The notes: a model not told the origin generated them from the sequence alone. A stretch of 64,000 nucleotides of DNA from Crocosphaera sp. (GCA_030065205.1 JASJDN010000015.1:1-64000), one strand, 5' to 3'; counted from the stretch's first letter, positions 1 through 8,710 are shown. Made by a program: numbers and translations.

Positions 1-62
1 GCAGGGTTGATTTTTATGAAAACACAATAACTTATGGTCTGCGCCATAACCCACCATTTTAG

Positions 63-182
63 GTATGTAGTCTATTATACTTTTTACCCCACACTGTCGG
101 GAGAGCCTATCCTCCTCGTCAAGAAGCGGCTAGTTTTACCATTGATCAAGTGTTAGAAGAGTTAGTTCCACCTCATAGCTAA
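63..182 (+). other. open tail of an unrecognised upstream frame
   Basis: A frame that is open from just after a TAG at 60-62 ends in TAA at 180-182 and reads ...PPRQEAASFTIDQVLEELV PPHS at its end. The same frame before the TAG also looks protein-like. It may be the C-terminus of a gene starting outside the window, possibly interrupted by a nonsense codon, but I do not recognise the family. It is followed at about 193-215 by an imperfect hairpin of the common AGGGTGGGCA/TGCTCACCCT type and then by the promoter region of the next gene. Confidence 0.2.
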
Positions 183-192
183 ATACATATAA

Positions 193-215
193 GTAGGGTG
201 GGCATTGCTCACCCT
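193..215. repeat. small interspersed palindrome
   Basis: The bases form an imperfect inverted repeat (GTAGGGTGGGCA, short loop, GCTCACCCTAT). Palindromes of this wording are scattered through many cyanobacterial genomes between genes. It could also weaken read-through from the frame ending at 182, but there is no T-run. Confidence 0.4.
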
Positions 216-265
216 ATAACTGAATAATATATACAATTGAACAGTAAAAATAATGAGGTTTTTAG

Positions 266-1177
266 ATGAAATATAAGGTGTTATTCCACTTTCGATTAAC
301 CCAATGTTTTTTTATCCCTTTGGTCTTATCTTTTATTGCTTTATTAATGATCGGGTTATCAGTTAACTTACCTGTTGTTGCAACCCCATCAACAGAGAAG
401 GTGATAGACACATCAATAACCCAAGAGAAACCCGTTTTATTAGCTCAAGCCGAGTCAGAAACCGACACCCCAAGGCCGACTCCTAAAAGATATCGAAATT
501 GGGAAGAAAAAAACTTAGAGACGTTACAAGAGTTTCGTGGAGCCTTAGCTGTTGGTAATATTTTTATTATTTTCTTTGTTACGTTAGGACCGATTAAAAT
601 CATTCCCACCTTTATCAAACTGACTCAAAATGCTGATGATGACCTACGAAAAAGTTTAGCCATTAATAGTGCAGGATTAGCAACCATTGTTATTCTCTTA
701 GTCGTTCTGATTGGGGGTAATATTCTGACCAAATGGACGGTGAGTATTTCTGCGTTGCTGATGGCTGCCGGTATTATGTTATTTCTCACCTCCTTACAAG
801 TGGTGATGTCTCAGTATCAAGGGGCAAAAGGAAAGGAACCACCGCCAGAACCCTCTATGAAACTGTTAGTTAATCCCCTCACGTTCCCTACCATTTTGAC
901 TCCTTATGGTATTGCCCTTGCGTTAATTTTAATGGTGTTTAATAATCGACTGTCTGATCGGATGTTTATTGTGCCAATGATGCTTATCTTGGTTATGTTT
1001 TTGAATTTGTTGGCCATGTTCTTTGCTCGTCCTATTTTAAAAATAATCAAGCAAGAAACCTTATATGTAGCTGGAATGGTTTTGGGAGTCATGCAGTTAG
1101 CATTAGGCTTAGAAATCATCCTCATCGGTATTCATATTCAAGCACTGATTTTACAAGACCTCCTCAAACTTGGTTAA
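266..1177 (+). CDS. MarC family integral membrane protein
   Basis: The 303-aa product has an N-terminal hydrophobic segment (about residues 16-40) followed by a polar, Pro-rich linker, then a MarC/UPF0056 body from about residue 95. Visible family traits are the GNIFIIFFVTLGPIKIIP segment, repeated hydrophobic helices (about six), and PLTFPTILTPYGIALAL in the second half. MarC proteins are inner-membrane proteins whose substrate is not established; the old link to multiple antibiotic resistance is not supported for the family. The N-terminal extension before the first MarC helix is longer than in the usual roughly 200-aa bacterial form and resembles a signal peptide plus linker (QAESETDTPRPTP). 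The ATG at 266 is preceded by a weak GAGG ribosome site. The gene stands alone; the next gene is convergent. Confidence 0.8.
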   Translation: MKYKVLFHFRLTQCFFIPLVLSFIALLMIGLSVNLPVVATPSTEKVIDTSITQEKPVLLAQAESETDTPRPTPKRYRNWEEKNLETLQEFRGALAVGNIFIIFFVTLGPIKIIPTFIKLTQNADDDLRKSLAINSAGLATIVILLVVLIGGNILTKWTVSISALLMAAGIMLFLTSLQVVMSQYQGAKGKEPPPEPSMKLLVNPLTFPTILTPYGIALALILMVFNNRLSDRMFIVPMMLILVMFLNLLAMFFARPILKIIKQETLYVAGMVLGVMQLALGLEIILIGIHIQALILQDLLKLG

Positions 1178-1205
1178 TATCAATGCTCAAAACTAGATTA
1201 AAAGT

Positions 1206-1270
1206 AGATTGCTTCGGGGTATTTTCAATACAAATCACAGCTTACTGTTTATATTACCCCTCGCAATGAC
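1206..1270. repeat. 65-bp interspersed repeat, copy 1
   Basis: This 65-bp block is repeated in inverted orientation at 16853-16917. The outer parts are identical in the two copies (AGATTGCTTCGGGGT at one end, GTCATTGCGAGGGGTAATAT at the other), with differences confined to a short central stretch. It lies between convergent genes, as expected for a neutral interspersed repeat. Confidence 0.8.
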
Positions 1271-1327
1271 TTAATTATGGAAATAGTAACGCCAATGAAT
1301 CCGACGAATAACTGATAGAGGTTTGTT

Positions 1328-3151
1328 TTATTTTTCTTGATCATCATTATTTTTTTCATTTTTTTTGATAAGGTTTCCGAGAGATTCAAAACGAAATCCT
1401 GGGGCTGTATAATCATCAGGTAAATAATTTTCTGGAATGGTAATTTGATGCCCATCTCTGACAGCCCGATAATGGGGTGAAAGAATTTCGATATCCGCTT
1501 CGTTACATTTATCTTGGATACTTTGATGAAGCTTTGAATAGGTTAATCCCATCTTTTCAGGAGCGTTGGTAAAGGCTTTAATGGTATAAGCTACATAAAA
1601 ATCATCTAAACTGGTTTGTAACACAAACGGTTCAGGATTTTGGAGAATTCCCTCACTATTTTTCGCTGCTTCAATGAGAACTTCATGAACTTTTCGCCAA
1701 GGAACATCATACCCTAACGTAATGGTTGTTTTTAGGACTAAGGGTTGTTGGCGATCGCGGATAGAAGCGGTATAGTTCGTAATATCACTCACCAAAAGAC
1801 TTGCATTGGGAATAGTAATTACTTCGTTATCGGGTGTCATAATACGAGTCGTTAGCATAGTTTTTTCGATAACTCGACCCGTTTTATCGTTAACCGTAAT
1901 CACATCTTCTAGTTGAAAAGCACGGGTATAAATCAGAACAATTCCACTCACTATATTACCAACGATCGCCGTTGAACCTAAAGTAAATAAAGCCCCAACA
2001 AAAATAGATATTCCTTGAAATCCTGCTGAATTAGATGCTGGTAAATAAGGAAAAATAAGAACACCCGCTAATCCAATAATAAAGAACATTGTTAGATTAT
2101 AAGTTGGTTCTGCCCACTCTGGATAAAAGCCGTTAATGCGGATACGTTCTCGTCCAATGGCATTAAAGAAAATATGAGAAAAGCGAATACAATAATAAGA
2201 AATGATCCCAATGACACCAATAATAAATAAGTTAGGGATATAAGAAATAATCCCACCAAAAACTAAATTAATTGTTTCCCAAAAATAACTCAGTAATTTA
2301 TTGCCAATGGGTTTAGTCCAGGGAAAATAACTTAAAACGAGAGGAATATAAATATAAAAAACTAAGAAAACTAAAAAGATACGAATTAAAGTAAAAATAA
2401 AAGAAATAAATTGAGCAACTTGGCGACCCGATATAAATTGTAGTCCTTGAAATTCAACTGATTCGAGTCTTTGTCTTTGCCAGGCTCGCAAACGATTAAA
2501 AATAGTAGGTAGAATCTTATTAAAGAGAAATAATGTAATTAAAGCAACAATGGTGGCAATAACTGCTTTAAGTATTCCCCAAAGAATTGATTCTTTAGTT
2601 CTAGATTCTCGATAGTCGATAATAGCATCTATAATTTGATTACGGCGTTCATTAACTAATTCTGAAAGAGATAAATCTTCTGCATTTTCTGCCTCAACAT
2701 CTTCTTCTGCAAAGGATGTTATCACAATATCATCGGCTTGTATCAATTCTAATCCTTTTAGGTTTTTGAGATTAATCTCTTCAGGAGACATTTCTAAATT
2801 TTGAGCCACTTTTTCAAGTCTGTCCATGGTTTCTTTAGCTCTGTCTTTTGGAGAAACATCCCCTAAATTACTTTTAATGGTAAAAACTGTTTTTCCATCC
2901 AGTAAAACGTCAGCTTCTTCTACTTCTTCGTCTTTATTTTCCGTCTCTTCTGTTGTTTTTTTATCCCCTTCATCGGTGGTGGACGTTTCTGTTTCTTCTG
3001 AAGCTTGAGCAATAATAATCGATGATGCTGTCTGTTGATTTAAGGCATCAAAAATAAGAGGTTGTGACAAACTCTTAGGAACAATAACCACCGTCAAAAA
3101 ACCCATTAATAGACAAATAAGGGTTATGCGAAATGATGAAAACAACTTCAT
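1328..3151 (-). CDS. MscS family mechanosensitive ion channel with signal peptide
   Basis: The 607-aa protein begins with a signal-peptide-like helix (about residues 5-30), followed by an acidic low-complexity stretch rich in Glu and Thr, then a coiled region and four or five membrane helices (about residues 185-420). The MscS core follows: the pore helix with GSTAIVGNIVSGIVLIYTRAF, the beta domain with DVITVNDKTGRVIEKTMLTT and PNASLLVSDITNYT, and a C-terminal alpha/beta domain. Such channels release solutes upon membrane tension. The long periplasmic N-terminus and multiple extra helices make it a large MscS-like form common in cyanobacteria. Stop codon lies 150 bp from the convergent MarC gene; no partner gene is evident. 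Confidence 0.85.
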   Translation of the reverse strand: MKLFSSFRITLICLLMGFLTVVIVPKSLSQPLIFDALNQQTASSIIIAQASEETETSTTDEGDKKTTEETENKDEEVEEADVLLDGKTVFTIKSNLGDVSPKDRAKETMDRLEKVAQNLEMSPEEINLKNLKGLELIQADDIVITSFAEEDVEAENAEDLSLSELVNERRNQIIDAIIDYRESRTKESILWGILKAVIATIVALITLFLFNKILPTIFNRLRAWQRQRLESVEFQGLQFISGRQVAQFISFIFTLIRIFLVFLVFYIYIPLVLSYFPWTKPIGNKLLSYFWETINLVFGGIISYIPNLFIIGVIGIISYYCIRFSHIFFNAIGRERIRINGFYPEWAEPTYNLTMFFIIGLAGVLIFPYLPASNSAGFQGISIFVGALFTLGSTAIVGNIVSGIVLIYTRAFQLEDVITVNDKTGRVIEKTMLTTRIMTPDNEVITIPNASLLVSDITNYTASIRDRQQPLVLKTTITLGYDVPWRKVHEVLIEAAKNSEGILQNPEPFVLQTSLDDFYVAYTIKAFTNAPEKMGLTYSKLHQSIQDKCNEADIEILSPHYRAVRDGHQITIPENYLPDDYTAPGFRFESLGNLIKKNEKNNDDQEK

Positions 3152-3196
3152 AATAGTTTGATAATTTTATCTTTATAAGTTCCACACAATAAAAGC

Positions 3197-3245
3197 AGTT
3201 ATCAGTCTGTGGTTACTGATAACTACTCACTGTTCACCGTTCATA
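3197..3245. repeat. interspersed repeat with 10-bp inverted arms
   Basis: AGTTATCAGT at 3197-3206 pairs perfectly with ACTGATAACT at 3215-3224, followed by ACTCACTGTTCACCGTTCA. Wording of this kind (GTTATCAGT / CACTGTTCACTG) is a frequent intergenic repeat in cyanobacteria. It begins directly after the premature-looking end of the HdeA-like gene. Confidence 0.6.
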
Positions 3246-3250
3246 TCTTT

Positions 3251-3526
3251 CTAAACAATCATTAGTTTTTCGGTAGCTGTTTGCATTTTTTCGGAGTCAA
3301 ATTCTAAATTGTTTTCTTTACCAGCAACAAAACCCCAATACATCATTAAAACAGCCATGCGATCAAAGTTATTGGCATCTAATAAATTCTTACAAGTCAC
3401 TTTTGATAAGTTAAAACGGGTGACTGTTGGTGTTTCGGTTTGGGCTAAAACATGACCAGACAGTCCCATACACAAACTGAGAGAGAGAATTAACGGTTTC
3501 CAGTTTAATTTTGCTATAGATAACAT
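3251..3526 (-). CDS. HdeA-like small secreted protein, apparently C-terminally truncated
   Basis: About 91 aa from the ATG at 3526 (an upstream in-frame TTG at 3550 is also possible). A signal peptide is clear (hydrophobic core LILSLSLCMGLSG, cleavage near VLAQ). The mature part contains KVTCKNLLDANNFDRMAVL and YWGFVAGKENNLEFD, which matches the pattern of cyanobacterial HdeA-like proteins, related to the acid-stress periplasmic chaperone HdeA. Family members carry a second Cys shortly after the point where this one stops (ATEKLMIV), forming a disulfide with the first. Here only the first Cys is present, and an interspersed repeat starts within a few bases of the stop. I infer truncation by repeat insertion; function may be lost. 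Confidence 0.55.
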   Translation of the reverse strand: MLSIAKLNWKPLILSLSLCMGLSGHVLAQTETPTVTRFNLSKVTCKNLLDANNFDRMAVLMMYWGFVAGKENNLEFDSEKMQTATEKLMIV

Positions 3527-3612
3527 TTTCTTCAGTGATTCAAACAGCAATGGGTGAATTCAGTTAGAGTATAAACTAATTTTTTTTGTATGATCATTAT
3601 CTTTTTCTTAAT

Positions 3613-3848
3613 CTAAAAAGTAAACGTGGTGCGAATGGTTCCAATAAAGTCGGTGGCGTTATCATTATCTTGGTTGGGGGCTAATAACCAGATGAAACCA
3701 GGGGTTATATGGATGTTGTCATTGACCCCATAACGATAAAATACCTCAACATGATAGGGAATATCCACCTCAAAGGGTTGAGGGTTTCCCCCCTCAAGGT
3801 CATCGATATAAGGGTTTAGAGTGGGGACTAAGGGATGAAAAGCGGTGA
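3613..3848 (-). pseudogene. C-terminal remnant of an iron-uptake/carbohydrate porin (OprB-like)
   Basis: Read on the minus strand, the bases encode about 78 residues ending PGFIWLLAPNQDND...DFIGTIRTTFTF and a TAG stop at 3613-3615. The motif VEVFYRYGVNDNIHITPGF and the final Phe are typical of the last beta-strands of cyanobacterial OprB-like outer-membrane porins with an SLH domain. The upstream part is missing: the frame is broken at 3849 by an IS630-type element, and nothing porin-like is found beyond it. Confidence 0.75.
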
Positions 3849-3850
3849 TA

Positions 3851-5034
3851 AGTAGGTAGGCATAAATAAAGGTAAAATAGAAAAATACCTAAAAACTAAA
3901 AATGCTGACTATGCCTTCCCCTTTAAGAATACAGCTAACTACTGAAGAAAAGCAATGTTTATTTGAGTTGAGAGATAACCCTAAAATTACGAAAAGAACT
4001 CGACAGAGAGTAGAAGCTTTACTCTTAAGTAATGAGGGGTTAAAAGTGTCAGCGATCGCTAATTATTTGAACTGCGGATATAAAGCAGTACGTCAAACGT
4101 TTTACCGTTGGTTAACTCAAGGAAAAGAGGGATTATTTGATGCGCCACGTTCTGGAAGAAAACGAGTTTGGACGAATGAAGATATAGAATATATTGAAGA
4201 ATGTTTAGAAAAAGAAGAAAGAACGTATAATAGTAAGCAATTGGTAGAAAAATTAAAGCGAGAAAGAGGAGTGGAATTGAGCCAAGACCGTCTCAGAAAA
4301 ATATTTAAAAAAAAGGGTGGAGATGGAAAAGGACAAGAATTAGTCTAAAAGGAAAGCAAAAAGAGCAAGAATTTTTGAAGAAAAAAAGAGAACTAGAGAG
4401 GTTGAAACACTATGATAAAGAGGGATACATAAAATTAAAGTATCTAGATGAAGCTGGATTTTCTTTATGGAGTTCAGAAAGTTATAGTTACAGTAGGAGA
4501 GGAGAACAAAAAAAATAAACCAAACAAAAAAGAAAGGAAAAAGACTAAGTATATTAGGAATATTTAAGGAAAATTCCTGTATGGAATATGGATTAAAATT
4601 AGGAAGTTTTAAAACTGAATCTTATATAAAGATGATAGATTGGCAAGCAGAAAAAGCAGAAAAGACCTTAAGAGAAACAGGACAAATAACAATAATAGTT
4701 CTTGATAATTATAGTGTTCATAAAAGCAAAGAAGTAAAAAAGAATTTAAAAAGATGGAAAAGAAAAGGATTGGAATTTTTCTTTATTTCTGCCTACAGTC
4801 CAGAATTGAATCTGATTGAACCAGAATGGCCTCAATTAAAAACTCATGAGTTATCTGGGAGAATGTTTGAAGATGAATATGATTTGGCAATGGCTGTTAT
4901 AGATAGCGTAGAAAAAAGAAGTCAAAATAATAATTGTCTTTGTGAAAGATTTAGATTTGATGAGATAGGATAAGTTAAAAATATAAAAAGTAAAAATGAT
5001 TGTTTTTTTATGCTTTTAATTCCGCCTACCTACT
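3851..5034 (+). mobile_element. IS630-type insertion sequence with TA duplication
   Basis: The element starts AGTAGGTAGGC at 3851 and ends with its exact 11-bp inverted copy GCCTACCTACT at 5034. Both sides are flanked by TA (3849-3850 and 5035-5036), the hallmark target duplication of the IS630/Tc1/mariner group. Length is about 1.18 kb, normal for the group. It carries one transposase gene split over three frames. On the left it has destroyed a porin gene; on the right it abuts the terminal sequence of an IS5-like remnant. Confidence 0.85.
3902..4973 (+). pseudogene. IS630 family transposase, two frame changes in A8 runs
   Basis: The first frame (3902-4348) encodes the helix-turn-helix and linker region ([30 protein letters not shown]). 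A -1 change in the A8 run at 4307-4314 leads into a frame containing KYLDEAGFSLW (first catalytic Asp). A second -1 change in the A8 run at 4508-4515 leads into the frame ending at 4973, with VLDNYSVHKSK (second Asp) and NLIEPEWP (Glu). The DDE triad is thus preserved across three frames. Some IS630-group elements use one programmed -1 slip on an A-run, so the first could be functional; needing two suggests at least one is a true indel. Probably inactive, or active at low level through slippage. Confidence 0.8.
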
Positions 5035-5036
5035 TA

Positions 5037-5552
5037 GGGTTTGCTGAAAAAGTTCCTCAAAAATTTATGCCACTTTTGACCAAGAATTTTCTGACAAATC
5101 AATAAGTTTCAACACAGAAAAATGGTTTAAACTATAATCAAAATTAATGAAAAGCTGATTGATTAGTTCAGTTGTTTTATTATAAGTAAATAAGGACAAA
5201 AAAAGCGACAAAAACTGCCTCAGCAGTCTGGAAAGATTGACAACTAAAAATGTAATAGCAATAGATGTCTCTGAGGTTTCAGGAAGTTTGGTCATCACTA
5301 GATTCAGGCTAAATCTTCGTTTAGCTTGTCCAAATTTTCCTTCAATAGCATTACGAAAACATTCATCTGAGCGAGCTTGTTTCTTTTCTTCTTCACTCAC
5401 ATTTTTCGGAGGTCTTCCTAACTTGGGACCACTAATTCTTATCCCTCTTGCTTGGTGCGCGTTCCCTTGCGCCGTGCGACGGCGCGGGGTCGCATCCGCT
5501 TTCTTTACACCAATTTCTGTTTTCTCTAGTTCGATAAATTTTATCTACCCAG
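5037..5552 (-). pseudogene. IS5-like transposase remnant split by a GC-rich mini-repeat
   Basis: The minus strand encodes the C-terminal part of a DDE transposase of the IS5/IS1182-like type: VDKIYRTRENRNWCKE (about 5552-5501), then after an interruption RGIRISGPKLGRPPKN, RNAIEGKFGQAKRRFSLN and KLPETSETSIAITFLVVNL down to the stop at 5065. The element's terminal sequence GGGTTTGCTGAAAAAG lies at 5037, next to the IS630 element. Everything upstream of VDKIYRT is missing, so only one end of the IS survives. The two coding halves are out of frame because of the GC-rich insertion at about 5450-5500. Confidence 0.75.
5457..5493. repeat. GC-rich interspersed mini-element, short copy
   Basis: The block begins GCGCGTTCCCTTGCGCC and ends GGCGCGGGGTCGC, with only a few bases between. 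The same two ends occur at 43960-44053 around a longer centre. It is strikingly GC-rich against AT-rich surroundings and sits exactly where the IS5-like transposase reading frame breaks, so it seems to have been inserted there. Confidence 0.7.
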
Positions 5553-5620
5553 GTGACGAATATCTTGATGCTGAAGATGTAGGCGATTGGGCAATTTGGT
5601 ATCGTATCCTTCGTAGCTAG
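5549..5620 (+). pseudogene. C-terminal remnant of an unknown plus-strand gene
   Basis: The last 23 codons read PGDEYLDAEDVGDWAIWYRI LRS and end in TAG at 5618-5620, followed 35 bp later by a terminator-like hairpin. The frame is continuous only up to the junction with the IS5-like remnant, so I infer that the rest of the gene was lost when the IS inserted. The residues look like a genuine acidic protein end, but I do not recognise the family. Confidence 0.35.
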
Positions 5621-5655
5621 TGGGTTTGTGGGCGCGTCATACCCTAATAAGCGAA

Positions 5656-5680
5656 AAAGGGAGGCATTTAGCCTCCCTTT
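5656..5680 (+). terminator. hairpin terminator
   Basis: AAAGGGAGGC and GCCTCCCTTT form a perfect 10-bp stem around the loop ATTTA. The T-run is short (TTT). It probably terminated the plus-strand gene whose end survives at 5620. Confidence 0.65.
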
Positions 5681-5748
5681 GTGGTGGTAAGTCAAGCAAA
5701 AAAGTTTTAAAGTAAAAGCACGGAAAATTCTTACCCTATCCATTTAAC

Positions 5749-7176
5749 ATGGAAATTCTTTGTACTCGTCCAGAATGCGCTCATCCTCAAAATTCTTTTG
5801 CTGATCTTGATGATCCTTCAAAATTTAAAACGGTTCAACAAAAATATTGTACCAGTTGCGGAATGCCTCTCATTTTAGGAGGTCGTTATGTACCCTCTAA
5901 GTTATTAGGAAAAGGGGGGTTTGGGGCTGCTTTTTTAGCTAAAGATCGCTTTACTCCCACTATGCGCTTATGTGTGGTCAAACAGTTTCAACCGGAAGGA
6001 AACTTAAATGCTCAAACTTTAGCGATCGCACAAAAATTGTTTGAACGAGAGGCAATTATTTTAGAAGATTTAGGTAGCAAGCATCCTCAAATTCCTCAGT
6101 TATATGCTTTTTTTCCTTTGGTGGTACCGCATCATATTACCAAGGAGGAAGAACAGTTTTTTTATTTGGTTCAAGAATTGATTGATGGGGAAGATTTAGA
6201 AACTGAACTGAAACGAAAGGGGGTTTTTCTTGAAAGTGAAATCATAGAAGTTTTACACGAAATTTTATTGGTTTTGCAGTTTATTCATGATAATAATTGT
6301 ATTCATCGTGATATTAAACCGTCTAATATTATGCGGAATAAACAAGGCCGTTTATATTTGTTAGATTTTGGTGCAGTTAAACAAGTTACAGCCACTGCTG
6401 GTAATCCTCAAAAACGCTCAACTGGAATTTATTCCATGGGGTTTGCGCCTCCTGAACAAATGCAGGGATCTGCAGTTTATCCAGCAACCGATTTATATGC
6501 TTTGGCCACGACTTGTTTAAATTTATTAACAGGAAAACCCCCAGAAGAGTTATACGATTCTTATAATAATTGTTGGAATTGGAAGCCTCATGTTACTAAT
6601 ATTAGTGATGGGTTGGCGAATATTTTAGATCGATTATTATTGCCCAGTCCCAGTGAGCGTTATCAAAGTGCATCTGAGGTTTTACAAGCCTTACATTCTT
6701 CTCAATCTCAAGGGGTTACTTCTAGTGCAAAAACGTCAATTCAAACCCCATCTAATCCCCCTGTTTCTTCCGTACCGTCTCCTCCTTCTCAACCGACTCC
6801 TTCTCCTATTTCTCATCCTCCAAAAAAGAGTTTTCCGATTGTTGATTTATTAATTTATTCAGGGTTTACTGGATTTGAAGGAGCCATCCTGATTTGGGTA
6901 TTAAAAGGTTTTTTAGCTGCTCCTGGAATTGTCATGGGATTGATGCTTATTGGTGGTCTAATTTATCTTCAATATCGTCGGATACTAGATAAGAAAGATT
7001 TATTGATTATCGTAACAATTACAGTATTTTTATTGATCGTTGCTCTGTTTTTTGGTGGTTTAGCATTAGACTCTGTTTTATTGTTGTTAGTATATGGAGC
7101 ATTGGGAGGAGCTAGTTTAATAGCGATTACTTCTTTGTTCAAGCTAATTTATCAGCTACTTTCTAAGATTTTTTGA
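5749..7176 (+). CDS. Ser/Thr protein kinase with N-terminal zinc ribbon and C-terminal membrane helices
   Basis: The 475-aa protein starts with a Cys-rich module (CTRPECAHPQNSF ... YCTSCGMPL), a feature of many cyanobacterial Hanks-type kinases. The kinase domain spans about residues 45-320: Gly-rich loop LLGKGGFGAAFLA, lysine in CVVKQF, catalytic loop HRDIKPSNIM, DFG as LLDFGAVKQ, and APE-like FAPPEQ. A Pro/Ser-rich linker (about 325-370) leads to three or four hydrophobic helices near the C-terminus. It should phosphorylate protein Ser/Thr at the membrane; targets cannot be read from sequence. The next gene begins 7 bp downstream, so the two may be co-transcribed although the functions are unrelated. 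Confidence 0.88.
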   Translation: MEILCTRPECAHPQNSFADLDDPSKFKTVQQKYCTSCGMPLILGGRYVPSKLLGKGGFGAAFLAKDRFTPTMRLCVVKQFQPEGNLNAQTLAIAQKLFEREAIILEDLGSKHPQIPQLYAFFPLVVPHHITKEEEQFFYLVQELIDGEDLETELKRKGVFLESEIIEVLHEILLVLQFIHDNNCIHRDIKPSNIMRNKQGRLYLLDFGAVKQVTATAGNPQKRSTGIYSMGFAPPEQMQGSAVYPATDLYALATTCLNLLTGKPPEELYDSYNNCWNWKPHVTNISDGLANILDRLLLPSPSERYQSASEVLQALHSSQSQGVTSSAKTSIQTPSNPPVSSVPSPPSQPTPSPISHPPKKSFPIVDLLIYSGFTGFEGAILIWVLKGFLAAPGIVMGLMLIGGLIYLQYRRILDKKDLLIIVTITVFLLIVALFFGGLALDSVLLLLVYGALGGASLIAITSLFKLIYQLLSKIF

Positions 7177-7183
7177 TGCTTTC

Positions 7184-8710
7184 ATGGGTAAAAAAATGAC
7201 AGTTGGCAAAGTATATTTAGTGGGTTCAGGAATTGGTAATATAAATCATCTAACCTTGAGAGCATATCATCTTTTATGTCGATCCGATGTCTTAATTTAT
7301 GATGCTTTGGTTGATGAAAAGTTACTAGCTTTAGTTCCTGAAACTTGCTTAAAAATTAATGTGGGTAAAAGAGGTGGACAACCCAGTACACAGCAAAATA
7401 GAATCAATAGTTTACTAATCAATTACTGTTTACAAGGAAAACAAGTTATCAGGTTAAAAAGTGGTGATCCCTTAATCTTTGGTAGAGTTAATGAAGAGAT
7501 AAAAGCCTTAGAAGACGCTAATTGTCCCTACGAATTAGTGCCTGGTATTTCCTCAGCTTTGGCTGCTCCTTTATTGACAGGAATCCCTTTAACTGATAAA
7601 GAAATGAGTCGATGTTTCACGATTTTAACAGGACATCAACCTGAATTATTAAATTGGGAAGCATTAGCTAAAATCGATACCTTAGTGATTTTAATGGGGA
7701 CCATAAATCTTGAAAAAATTATTAATTATTTAATCAAGAACGGGCGCTCGCCTCATGAACCCATTGCCATTATTCAAAATAGTGGGAGTGAAAAAGAAAA
7801 GATTTGGATAGGCACATTAAAGACTATAATAGAACAAGTATCAGGACTGTTTTTATCTCCTGCTATTATTATTATTGGAAACGTTGTTAATTTACGCTAT
7901 ATGTCTTCATCTTTAACCCTACCTTTAGCTCAAAAAACTGTCTTAATTACCCGTGCAAAAGAACAATCCAGTCAGTTTAGTCTCCTTTTACAACAACAGG
8001 GAGCAAACACCATAGAAATGCCAGCTTTAGAAATTATGCCCCCGTCTTCTTGGGAACAACTAGACTTAGCCATTGAAGCTTTATCTTCTTTTGATTGGTT
8101 AATTTTAACTTCAGCCAATGGGGTTAACTTTTTCTTTCAACGGTTACAAGAATTAGGTAAAGATATTCGTGTTTTAGGTAAGATTAAAATTGCTGTGGTG
8201 GGTAAAAAAACAGCCTCTTGTTTAAAACAATATCACCTCACCCCTGATTTTATTCCCCCTAACTTTATTGCTGATCAATTAATCGACTATTTTCCTGAGA
8301 GTTTAAGTCATCAAAAAATCCTATTTCCCCGTGTCGAAACAGGAGGAAGAGAAATCTTAGTTAAAGAGTTAAAAAAACAAGAAGCCAATATTGTTGAAGT
8401 TCCCGCTTATCAGTCAGGATGTCCAGAAAACATTGATACTCAAGCATGGGAAGCCTTACAAAATAAACAAGTTAATATTATTACCTTTGCCAGTTCTAAA
8501 ACAGTCAAAAACTTTTATGAATTGATAAAAAAAGCTCTCAATACTAACAAAAAACCCGAGATTGTATCTCTTCTAGATAATGTTTGTCTTGCCTCCATTG
8601 GACCACAAACCTCACAAACTTGTTATAATATATTAGGGCGAGTGGATCTAGAAGCTGAAGAATATACCTTAGAAGGATTAACTAGGGAATTAGTTAAATA
8701 TTTTAGTTAA
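7184..8710 (+). CDS. cobA-hemD: uroporphyrinogen-III C-methyltransferase / uroporphyrinogen-III synthase fusion (CobA-HemD)
   Basis: The 508-aa protein joins two tetrapyrrole enzymes. Residues about 1-245 are an SAM-dependent uroporphyrinogen-III methyltransferase: VYLVGSGIGN near the start, YDALVDEKLL, VGKRGG, and IRLKSGDPLIFGR. Residues about 250-508 resemble uroporphyrinogen-III synthase (HemD): KTVLITRAKEQSSQFS, DWLILTSANGVNFFF, and the C-terminal TFASSKTVKNFYE. Together they would close hydroxymethylbilane to uroporphyrinogen III and methylate it to precorrin-2, the branch toward siroheme and cobalamin. The usual GAGPGD of the first motif is here GSGIGN. A second in-frame ATG at 7196 would give nearly the same protein. 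Confidence 0.88.
   Translation: MGKKMTVGKVYLVGSGIGNINHLTLRAYHLLCRSDVLIYDALVDEKLLALVPETCLKINVGKRGGQPSTQQNRINSLLINYCLQGKQVIRLKSGDPLIFGRVNEEIKALEDANCPYELVPGISSALAAPLLTGIPLTDKEMSRCFTILTGHQPELLNWEALAKIDTLVILMGTINLEKIINYLIKNGRSPHEPIAIIQNSGSEKEKIWIGTLKTIIEQVSGLFLSPAIIIIGNVVNLRYMSSSLTLPLAQKTVLITRAKEQSSQFSLLLQQQGANTIEMPALEIMPPSSWEQLDLAIEALSSFDWLILTSANGVNFFFQRLQELGKDIRVLGKIKIAVVGKKTASCLKQYHLTPDFIPPNFIADQLIDYFPESLSHQKILFPRVETGGREILVKELKKQEANIVEVPAYQSGCPENIDTQAWEALQNKQVNIITFASSKTVKNFYELIKKALNTNKKPEIVSLLDNVCLASIGPQTSQTCYNILGRVDLEAEEYTLEGLTRELVKYFS

Noticed and set aside
5237-5620. 127-aa plus-strand frame
   Set aside because: Most of it is antisense to the IS5-like transposase remnant; only the last 23 codons look protein-like, and these are reported separately.
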